NCBI GenBank assembly: GCA_903813345.2
Contig: CAIIXF020000002.1
Coordinates: 19,174,455-19,238,454, forward strand
Direction of reading: 5' to 3'
From: Owenia fusiformis
Taxonomy: Eukaryota > Annelida > Polychaeta > Sabellida > Oweniidae
Length of the DNA: 64,000 bases
Of the stretch, positions 45,701-52,025 are shown one piece after another. The position numbers and the translations under genes are program-made. A model generated the notes under the pieces. The model saw only the letters and a program-made list of their open reading frames with translations, was not told the DNA's origin and searched no databases. How positions within the stretch are numbered: position 1 is the stretch's first letter; each line of letters begins with the position of its first letter.

Positions 45701-48434
45701 AAAATGTAGGAGAGTCTTATGCTCTGTGTGGTTATTTGGCATGTACCAAAATTTTGAAAATGGAACAAATAACTACCCCACAACGGTATGGGTATATTCA
45801 GTATGAAACTATATTAGTAACGATTAAGAAACTGAAAAAATTATTTTGTATATCATTGTTTATTTCAGTTTATTTGCATTTGAGTTTGCTCAAATTTAAT
45901 ATTCAAATACTAATTGTATTAAAAAAATATGTGAGATATCACATATTGTTCAGGATAAATATGAACAATTCTGTCATATTTAAAACGTAAAGGCTAGAGT
46001 ACCGACAATTGTCGGTACTCTAGACTCTGATGTGGTGGCAGGCTAGAGGACCGACAAATAAATTGTCGGTACGGGAGATATGCTGTGTTTACACGCTAGA
46101 GGACCGACAAATATTGATTTTCGAATTTTCTGGCGCATGCGCAGTGCGCGGGGGGATATTTCAGATATCATACGGATATTTTGGGAACAAGTGCAAAACC
46201 CGGGGAGGGCATTAGCCCCGGTTACCCGGGGATTACCAAACCCAGTCAAAAAATGGTAGCCCGGGAACAGGGAATGGTAATGAAAACCAAATAAAAAACA
46301 TGAACAAGTAAGACGTTAGAGAGCTATTAATGCAGAGTAAACGGCTATATATATTCTAAACAGACAGGATATTTCTCCTGAGCCGAATCAGGCGTAGAAA
46401 GGGGCGTTTGCTACCCATTAGATAGAAGAAAATAGCTAGAATGTTTTTTTTTGAAGCTTATGGTATGAGGTTCCCTATATAGTCCATTTAAAAACCTGTG
46501 GTATCGTTCTAAATAACCCATAGTTGGCTTCTAGTGTACCTAGTATGCCACTATTTGGTATCAAAATAAAGAGGAGTTCAACTTTCATTTGAATTACGAA
46601 AATAGCGATGTAGGTCAAAATAGTTCCGAACGTGAGCATGTTTACTACGCGTTTGCCCGTCATATCAGAATTGAGGAAGTGGTAGCAAACGCGAGTTACA
46701 ATAAACGGACGCTGATATCTCAAAAAGTAACCTGACTCCCTATAATTTGATGTAGGTCAATCGAACCCCTATATGGACAGGTGCATTTTGATATATAACA
46801 CTATGGGGGGTAAGCGTTTCATAGTTGGTCACGAACGCCATATGTGCAAAGTATTGTTATGAATTTTCGAATTTGGTGTTGGATTACGGTACTCATACCT
46901 TATAGCACAATTTTTGATGGAATTTGCATTTGGCTCCCTTAGTTAATGGCCACGATTCCATCTCGCATGAGAGAGTTACCAAACGCAAAGCATGGGCGTA
47001 GCCAGGGGGGGGGGGTGCGATCGCACCCCCCCCCCATAACCTTTGAAAATATGACCATTGGATAGAGGTAGAAAAGAGCTTTAAAATGCTTTTTATTTGA
47101 AGCTTCTAGCTCAATTTTGAAGGAAGTTGCATCAATTTTTGTAAAATTCAAAAGAAATCTTAATTTTTTGTGTTGCTTATGGCAAAATCGCACCCCCCCC
47201 CTGACCGAAAACTGAAAAATTTTCGGCGATCGCACCCCCCTGACTGAAAGCTGGCTACGCCCCTGCAAAGTAAACAGTGATATATTCCAAATGAGATATT
47301 TCTCCTGTGCCATGGCGTAGTTAGGGTAGATGTCGACGGGGGCGAAAGCATCCCCTCCCCTAACTGTATATATTGACCCATTAGATAGAACAAGAAAAGA
47401 GCTTTAAAATGTTTTTTAATTGAAGCTTGTAGGACAATTTTGATGACAGTTGAATCAATTTTTGTTGAAATAAATTATGGCTCACTACAAGTTAATGCCT
47501 GTACGATTCCATACTGCAAAAGAAGCAATATGCCCCCCTCAAAATAAAAAAGTAATCCTGCCGGGATTCGAACTCGGGACTCGAGTGTGTTCGAGTCGTG
47601 CTCGCTAACCACTAGACTACCAGTGATGAAGTTATTTCTGTTGGTAAAAGTAGTGCTTTTATTTATGAAATTGTCGGCTCTCCAGCAAAAACACGTGGCA
47701 GCCACTTGCGTACCGACAATTGTCGGTTCTCTATCTGGCACTACTAGGTGACGATAGAGTGCCGACAATTGTCGGTACCCCAGCAAATACCCCTGGACAG
47801 TCTCCAGTACCGACAATTGTCGGTCCTGGAGCCACTCCGTATTTAAAAATACTGTAAATACTGTAATGTTGAACTTTAATCTGCTATAGAAGCAAAATTG
47901 TCTTCTTTTTACATGATACAATAAATAACAAGGCATTAACATACAAAATATCACCACCTGTCATTCGTTACAGATGCCAACTACTGCTACAGACCATATA
48001 CAATATACCAACCGCTGATCACTGGCCGAATACTTCCCAAACAGTTGGAGACCATTACAATGTATCACTACTTCTGGTGGTGACATAATGACTTATGTAG
48101 ACAGAGATATAAACTCACATTCCAAAAGATACCTAATGGTATGTTAGATATAATTTTGTTAATTAATACCAAAACTAAAAGGAAAAACCTAATGAATACA
48201 TTATCAGCGGCTATGTATTTGACACAAGGCGGAATCAAGAGCAACAAACTTGGAGGATCTCATATGCGCTGCTCGTATGTTTGTAATTAGAAGAGGCAAA
48301 TGCCATTGCTCAATCTCGAACTACCAATACTAGAAATTAACTCACCCTTGATTTAGATCATTTTCTGTATTATCCAACCACATGCGCACTTGAAAGGCAT
48401 CGCCCTCTCGAACCAATGTAAATATGTCATCCAT
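33435..48434 (-). CDS. ILK: Integrin-linked kinase (ILK), ten exons assembled
   Basis: ILK is the scaffold pseudokinase of integrin adhesions; with PINCH (bound by its ankyrin repeats) and parvin (bound by its kinase-like domain) it links integrins to actin. Exons, in transcript order, are 48434-48346, 43444-43279, 42282-42187, 38983-38887, 37953-37868, 37549-37440, 37125-37004, 36650-36529, 34146-34047 and 33718-33435. All junctions are GT-AG and phase-compatible, giving 423 residues. Residues 1-149 are ankyrin repeats and the rest is kinase-like. The V-A-K lysine (residue 192) is kept, the H-R-D loop is absent (V-P-N-F-H-L at 285-290) and D-F-G is replaced by D-Y-R (309-311), as in known degenerate ILKs. 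The protein is about 28 residues short: the linker before residue 151 was not found. A possible extra exon is at 35997-36077. Intron 3 carries a 61 bp array made from exon 3. Confidence 0.95.
34047..34146 (-). CDS. ILK: ILK exon 9b (residues 297-329)
   Basis: It encodes [18 protein letters not shown] and N-P-A-W-L-S-P-E, covering the D-F-G-equivalent (D-Y-R) and the A-P-E-like motif. The acceptor is TTTCAG and the donor GTAACA; it ends in phase 1. Confidence 0.95.
34200..34590 (-). mobile_element. Foldback element, copy in ILK
   Basis: It has inverted termini 'attatatcactatctagcta' (34203) and 'tagctagacagtgatataat' (about 34471), followed by 'caaatatttcact' ... 'agtgaaatatttgt' arms. The same structure in the opposite orientation is at 54131-54570 in RRP8, so both copies have the same orientation relative to their host gene. 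Confidence 0.8.
34600..35990. other. ILK intron between 9a and 9b; no gene seen
   Basis: AT-rich intron sequence with no other supported exon. Confidence 0.5.
35997..36077 (-). CDS. Candidate alternative or relic ILK exon 9a
   Basis: After acceptor TTACAG lie 27 open codons beginning [12 protein letters not shown], similar to [13 protein letters not shown] of exon 9b, then diverging to [11 protein letters not shown] weak phase-0 donor GTATTT follows. As exon 8 ends and exon 9b begins in phase 0, inclusion keeps the frame and would add 27 residues in the activation-segment region. Direct use in place of 9b would be out of frame with exon 10 unless another donor is used. It is either a cassette exon or a decayed duplicate. 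Confidence 0.5.
36529..36650 (-). CDS. ILK: ILK exon 8 (residues 256-296)
   Basis: It encodes [22 protein letters not shown] and then [12 protein letters not shown], where an active kinase would have the H-R-D catalytic loop. It ends in phase 0 at donor GTAGGT. Confidence 0.95.
36670..36835. repeat. GTTCCACTTACAGAGG repeat, copy 2, in ILK intron 7
   Basis: 'ggtgttccacttacagaggt' and 'atgttccacttatggaggtg' match the family at 31795-31980 in the same orientation. Confidence 0.65.
37004..37125 (-). CDS. ILK: ILK exon 7 (residues 215-255)
   Basis: It encodes [14 protein letters not shown] and [11 protein letters not shown], the N-lobe strands and hinge. Donor GTAAAA follows; phase 1. Confidence 0.95.
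37440..37549 (-). CDS. ILK: ILK exon 6 (residues 179-214)
   Basis: Between acceptor ACTCAG and donor GTAGGC it encodes [14 protein letters not shown], containing the ATP-site lysine, and [11 protein letters not shown]. It ends in phase 2. Confidence 0.95.
37648..37735 (-). repeat. Partial duplicate of ILK exon 6 with its acceptor
   Basis: It repeats 37498-37585 at an offset of 152 bp with few differences: acceptor ACTCAG, then codons for [18 protein letters not shown], then divergence. No good donor follows, so it is probably a pseudo-exon in intron 5. Confidence 0.85.
37868..37953 (-). CDS. ILK: ILK exon 5 (residues 150-178)
   Basis: Between acceptor CTGTAG and donor GTAAGT, it encodes [11 protein letters not shown] and ends G-H-S-G-D. 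This is the segment that opens the kinase-like domain, corresponding to the degenerate glycine-rich loop. Human ILK has 28 more residues before it. Confidence 0.93.
38108..38545 (+). mobile_element. Probable 3' end of a non-LTR retroelement in ILK intron 4
   Basis: The left part (38108-38205) matches the LINE flank at 14430-14525. The right end is 'aataaagcatttaatgaatg', a polyadenylation-signal and short tandem tail of the kind ending non-LTR elements. It lies antisense to ILK in the intron where the missing linker exon was expected. Confidence 0.5.
38887..38983 (-). CDS. ILK: ILK exon 4 (residues 118-149)
   Basis: Between acceptor TTGTAG and donor GTATGC it encodes [14 protein letters not shown] and D-K-A-K-R-N-L, the end of the ankyrin region. 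It ends in phase 1. Confidence 0.95.
39062..39649. other. ILK intron 3, downstream part; no feature seen
   Basis: Non-repetitive intron sequence between the 61 bp array and exon 4; no other exon was found. Confidence 0.5.
39650..42186. repeat. 61 bp tandem array derived from ILK exon 3 and its splice donor
   Basis: About 42 copies of a 61 bp unit fill the start of ILK intron 3. On the coding (minus) strand each unit is the last 49 nt of exon 3 (from 'caccccctt' through 'tgcttctggaac' to GCTGAG) followed by the first 12 nt of the intron (GTAGGTACCCAT). Every copy therefore repeats the complete 5' splice site. Copies are about 95-100% alike, with recurring variants (atcattg/atcgttg, agggggt/aggtggt, tcagc/tctgc) and one truncated copy near 40950. 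Since 61 is not a multiple of three, reading through the first donor meets a TGA stop in the second unit, so the array is not coding. No acceptor is repeated. Confidence 0.97.
42187..42282 (-). CDS. ILK: ILK exon 3 (residues 86-117, ankyrin repeat)
   Basis: It runs from acceptor TTACAG to donor GTAGGT and is 32 codons in phase 0. It encodes [17 protein letters not shown], near identical to the known third ankyrin repeat. Its last 49 nt plus 12 nt of intron are the source of the 61 bp array immediately downstream. Confidence 0.95.
42490..43190. mobile_element. Inverted-repeat element rich in AAAACGTTTT-type palindromes, ILK intron 2
   Basis: The left end 'tttacactagagccctaag' then 'acgtcttggctaaaacg' is an imperfect inverted match to the right end, which reads (reverse) 'ttagccctttttacacta' then 'aagacgtctttgctaaacg'. 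Inside the ends are repeated palindromes AAAACGTTTT, AAGACGTCTT and AAGAGCTCTT. It has no coding capacity. Confidence 0.7.
43279..43444 (-). CDS. ILK: ILK exon 2 (residues 30-85, ankyrin repeats)
   Basis: The acceptor CTGCAG precedes it; the first base completes the Gly codon split with exon 1. It encodes [10 protein letters not shown] and [12 protein letters not shown] ankyrin helices. It ends in phase 0 at donor GTATGG. Confidence 0.95.
43561..43655 (+). repeat. Dispersed repeat shared with RRP8 intron 3
   Basis: 'aacttttccatgtta', 'tttgcctgtagttttcat' and 'tgtgagaaattctagtgaaa' match 54617-54712 in order and spacing. Confidence 0.7.
43965..44135 (+). repeat. Dispersed repeat, partner of 3766-3975
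   Basis: Shares 'aatttacacttcttaatgct' and flanking sequence with the copy at 3766-3975. It lies in ILK intron 1. Confidence 0.7.
44140..45990. other. ILK intron 1, AT-rich part; no feature seen
   Basis: No exon, RNA gene or clear repeat boundary was found. Confidence 0.5.
45994..46023. repeat. Perfect 30 bp palindrome with CCGACAATTGTCGG core
   Basis: The sequence 'ctagagtaccgacaa' is followed directly by its reverse complement, centred at 46008/46009. Related sites are at 46051-46067 (core split by ATAAA), 46092 (half), 47712-47727, 47762-47775 and 47809-47824. Confidence 0.9.
46991..47265. mobile_element. MITE with CATGGGCGTAGCCAG termini
   Basis: A 275 bp element with 15 bp inverted termini 'catgggcgtagccag' and 'ctggctacgcccctg' (one mismatch), flanked by the 5 bp direct repeat CAAAG (46986-46990 and 47266-47270). 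Subterminal poly-G and poly-C runs and GCGATCGC are present near both ends. Confidence 0.85.
47311..47475. mobile_element. Diverged, truncated second copy of the CATGGGCGTAGCCAG MITE
   Basis: It begins 'catggcgtagttagggta' and continues with 'gagctttaaaatgttttt' and 'aattgaagctt', parallel to 47071-47160 in the neighbouring element. The right terminus is missing. A weaker relic is at about 46415-46465. Confidence 0.65.
47553..47626 (-). tRNA. tRNA-like sequence, probable tRNA-derived SINE head or pseudogene
   Basis: On the minus strand the 74 nt stretch has a good A box (TAGTCTAGTGG), a good B box (GTTCGAATC) and, just after it, TTTTTT as a possible Pol III terminator. The T stem pairs at four of five positions. 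The acceptor stem and anticodon arm pair poorly, so a functional tRNA is unlikely. The nearest look-alike is a tRNA-Glu-type 5' half. Confidence 0.45.
47712..47824. repeat. Cluster of three CCGACAATTGTCGG palindromes
   Basis: Perfect palindromic cores lie at 47712-47727, 47762-47775 and 47809-47824, about 48 bp apart. Their flanks vary around 'ctctat' and 'cctgga'. A half-site (ATTGTCGG) is at about 47670. Confidence 0.9.
48346..48434 (-). CDS. ILK: ILK exon 1 (start codon, residues 1-29)
   Basis: It starts M-D-D-I-F and ends N-D-L-N-Q plus two bases of a Gly codon, before donor GTGAGT. The M-D-D-I-F start and D-N-T-E-N-D-L-N segment are ILK hallmarks, so this ATG is secure. Confidence 0.95.
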
Positions 48435-48819
48435 TTTGAGCAGTGCAGTGTCTATTCAAGGTACACGTATTGAGTAAAATGTAATTCACTAAAAGTATCA
48501 CATAGCATGACCCATTAAAGGGCATAAGGATTTCTGAACACAAGTCCTTACTCTTAAAGAACTAAATATTTTATTGTGGAAATGGAGTCTGTAAACTTGT
48601 GTTTTGGAGAAAGTTTTGAAGTTTTCAGAAATAATGTTCACTTGCTATGGCAAAATCTGCACATTCTAAGTACTTTTTCGAAGGCAGAGATATTCTTAGA
48701 TATGTCTTCCTTTTCACAGTGGTATCAGATAATCCATTATACATCCAGTTATTGTGAAATATAACTTTTAATCCAGAATTCTTGATCAATTTTGTTTCCA
48801 ATTAATTGACCTACTTTTA

Positions 48820-48893
48820 CTGCGCAACTTCCTGGCGCATTGAAAACTGAATAATAACCGCTCCAAATTCAAGATGTCTGCGCCCATGTGAAG
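48820..48893. promoter_or_regulatory. Candidate shared ILK/RRP8 promoter
   Basis: Between the two divergent genes lies a locally GC-richer patch with an ETS-like 'acttcctgg', then 'caagatgtctgcgccc', which resembles a YY1-type start-site element, then a donor-like 'gaaggtaaat'. This could be the first exon of RRP8 splicing to an acceptor-like 'tgtttcag' at about 51898. Inference only. Confidence 0.3.
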
Positions 48894-49689
48894 GTAAATT
48901 ATCCTCATTTTGAGCAATTGCTCGACAATTAAGCTTTAAAATATTGAAGTTCGAAATCGTAGGGTGAAAACAATGATTTTCTACATGATTGAACTTGAAT
49001 CCATACTTTCATAATAGTTGTATGCATATAAATAACGATTTCGAAAAAACATTGAAAAATCATGAGTCGAATTCGATGTCAATTGATTCACAAAGATTCA
49101 AAGAATGCACACTGCATTTGACACAGTACTCTCCAATGGCATGGGTGTCATAGAAAACTCTGTGGTGTTCAAATCGTAATAGTAATTACTCAGTCACTGG
49201 TCACCTCCCCCCACTATTGTGGGATTGAAAAATCAAGCCCATATTTATCGGGGTACACATGCAAATTACATTTGGCCCCGTACGAGCCTTGAGAAAGTCA
49301 TTTCAGGTTAAAAAGGAGCATGATCCATGCATGGAGCTCATTTTCGAGGCCCATACGATGCTCGTAATTAGTCTATATCCATTAGACTGAATCAGGCCTG
49401 TCAACTGTCCCGCAATTTGTGTATTTGTCACGCATTTGCTGAAGAATTTGAAGTCACGCCAGTTTTTTTTGCATGACAGAAAATGTCACGAAAATACGCA
49501 TTTTACTTGGTAATTGTCAAGCAAAAATATTTCTGTAGAAAAATTTCTAAAAAAGTTCGCCGATACAGCAAAAATACGAATGTGAAAAAAAACGTACGCA
49601 TTCCTTTCGGACTTTTCATGCGAATGACGTATATGTCACGCATTCCGTTTGAAATTTTTCGTACCCTTTGTGCACAAAATAATTAATTT

Positions 49690-49960
49690 TAGGAAGCATC
49701 ACTTCCCAAAAATAAACATTATAACAATTCAATTAGTATAGTTAGGTACAATTAAATACTATAAAAAGTAACACAGCATGTTGTCAAATGGATATAAAGC
49801 TAGGGGAAGTAACAAATATGCAAATTAATTTACTTCATCTGCCATTTTGAATGATACTTCCTATGCAAACAAATATTTTTCAATCCCAGATTTTAACTTA
49901 TGTGGGCTATAGTATGAATATTTTCATTCCAAATTTCAAAAAATTTCAGACTAGAGGATA
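49690..49960 (+). repeat. Copy of the 2500-2775 dispersed repeat, nested
   Basis: 'aggtacaattaaatactata' and 'ttaatttacttcatctgcca' correspond to 2576-2700 with clear similarity, including the end 'ctatgcaaacaaatattt'. It lies inside the 49250-50778 element. Confidence 0.75.
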
Positions 49961-50389
49961 TAATCTTACTCGTAATTGTTATTTTCGGGACCTGTACGAG
50001 CATGTACAATGCTCGTAATTTCGAGGCCCGTACAAGCTCATATGAGGCCCATCATCGGACACTTTTACACCACAAAAAATCATTTAATGATCATTTGGAA
50101 ATGGTGATAGAAAATCCAGGTGTTATTTATTTATGGTGAGCACTTTATGTATGATGACATTTTCATACATTCGTTAACAATATTTATCTACATCACATTT
50201 CGCACGTTTTTACATGGATTTACTTCACTTGTAGAGAAATATGGTGTCTCCTATCACCTATTGGACTAACCCTCCTGTTTATTTTGTTTCCTAGCTTTAA
50301 TACTGTTTATCATGTTGATGCAGACATGCATTTATTTTGAAATTATTGAAGAAGTGTTAAAAAGTGTTCATCAAAATAAACAAGCAGTT

Positions 50390-50700
50390 ACGAGCCTCCT
50401 TATGAGCCTCTTACAGGCAAGTACAGTGCTCGAAAATTACGAGCTATTAAAGACCTTGTTACTGGCATCGCACAGGCAATTTCAAGGCTAGAAAATCACA
50501 AGCTATTTCGGGCCTCGTAACAGGCACCATACAAGCAAGTACGGGGATAGAAAATTATGATTTATTACAGGGCTCATTTACAGGCACTTTAGGTCAAGTA
50601 TGGGGGTTGAAAGTTACGAGCTATTATGGGCCTTGTAATTACAAGCTCTTCTAAGGCTCGAAAATTACAAACAATTATGAGACTCGTAACGAGGCTGTAC
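50390..50700. repeat. Degenerate tandem repeat of about 61 bp
   Basis: Units of the form 'gctcgaaaattacgagct' + 'gcctcgtaacaggca' + 'caagcaagta' repeat four to five times with heavy divergence. Confidence 0.55.
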
Positions 50701-50789
50701 GAGGTTGTTCAGGGCCCGTTGACTCAACAAGCTCAGTGTGGGCTTGTACGGGTCCGATGTAATTTGCCTGTGTACCCCCCACACTCAGT

Positions 50790-51235
50790 ATGCAGTTATG
50801 ATTTGGGACAAGTCCAAATCATGATCTATCCTTTTTTCTGGTGTGTCCAGCAAGAAGTGGATGCAGTTCAAACTACTGCAATGAATCTGATACTGCAATC
50901 TGTTTTTTGAATGTTTTGACGATTTAATTAAGGAATAAATCGATTCTATGATTTATGGCGCAATATATTACAGAAAATTTTATTCTGTTCATTGTTAAGG
51001 TCAGTCTAAATGTTCAGAATTTTGATGCGTACCGATCGAGGTCTTTGGCAAATGTCAGAATAAAATCTGAGATCATTATGTATTTGCCATGAATCATAGA
51101 ATTGAGGTCTTTGTTAGTATTCTAATATGCTAAACAAACCAGAAAAACAGCTTTTTAAATATGCCCCAATATAGACCAATAAATCAATTGTTCTAGTTAT
51201 TGTGACTTCACATTAGAATTAACAAATAATACAGA
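50790..51235. other. No gene seen
   Basis: Intergenic sequence upstream of RRP8, without a supported feature. Confidence 0.4.
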
Positions 51236-51239
51236 CTGA

Positions 51240-51380
51240 AGAGCAGGGGTAATATTGTTGAATACACCCTGTAGCTAGGCAGAAAAGTTTTCTGTATCCA
51301 GAACAACCGAAGGGAGTAAGGGCTTCGAAAGCTTTTGTGCCTAGCCCTAAGGGGTGTATTTGACAATTTACCCCTGCTCT
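51240..51380. mobile_element. Foldback MITE upstream of RRP8
   Basis: The ends 'agagcaggggtaatattg' and 'caatttacccctgctct' are inverted over about 30 bp including 'gaatacaccc'/'gggtgtatt'. The 141 bp element lies 538 bp before the RRP8 start codon. Confidence 0.75.
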
Positions 51381-51917
51381 GAGGTCTATATTACGATTCT
51401 AACATGAAAGCTCACCAAAATGTCTTGAATATTCATTATGGTCCACCATAACTATGATCGGCCGTTATGACATCACACATTACACGTATTACCAGGGGCA
51501 TTCTTTGGGAATATATCCCGAGGGGTGAAATGTTGACTTTGTTTACAGTTTAAAGAAGGCGTGAATACAGTCATGTTCGAATTATCAATAGGTGCAATTT
51601 TTGTTCAAGCTCCTGTGTCATCACGATGGACCCTGATATATTTTTACAATATTGGAATAGGTCTAGAATCATATTCAACTGTTTGATATGGCATAATAGA
51701 CAAAATTACGCATTGAAAATTTGAACAAAATTGGCCCATTATGTATCCCTTCATATTTCTTTCAAATCGTGATAATAAAACCAAAAGTATGAGTTCACCC
51801 TTACAGAGCTATTGTTACACAGTAGGTTCCGAAACTAAAAATCAAGGTGTAGAAGGATATATGAGAACATGGAGCTTACACCATTGAAATGTTTCAGATT
51901 TCTTGATTGACAACACA

Positions 51918-52025
51918 ATGTTTGAGTCAGAAACTACATGGCAGGTTGACGCTGCTGCAGAGAAACTCAGCAACAGTCTTTTCATGACACCTGGGCCTAA
52001 CTTTGAAAAGAGTGACAATAGCCAG
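51918..52025 (+). CDS. RRP8: RRP8 exon 1 (residues 1-36)
   Basis: It starts M-F-E, like the human protein, and ends at donor GTATAG in phase 0. Confidence 0.85.

Larger units (their letters stand above)
49250..50778. mobile_element. 1.53 kb terminal-inverted-repeat element
   Basis: The left end 'ggggtacacatgcaaattac' and beyond matches the inverted right end over about 38 bp with about five mismatches (right end 'gtaatttgcctgtgtacccc' read in reverse). The interior is rich in 'cgtacgagc' and 'aattacgagc' motifs. It includes a copy of the 2500-2775 repeat and an internal tandem repeat. It has no coding capacity. Confidence 0.75.

Noticed and set aside
46128-46150. GCGCATGCGC (NRF1-like) promoter site in ILK intron 1
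   Set aside because: It lies within repeat-derived sequence near the palindrome cluster, with no transcript start evidence.
47475-47957. 160-residue minus frame
   Set aside because: It runs across the tRNA-like sequence and the CCGACAATTGTCGG palindromes; no protein family is recognised.
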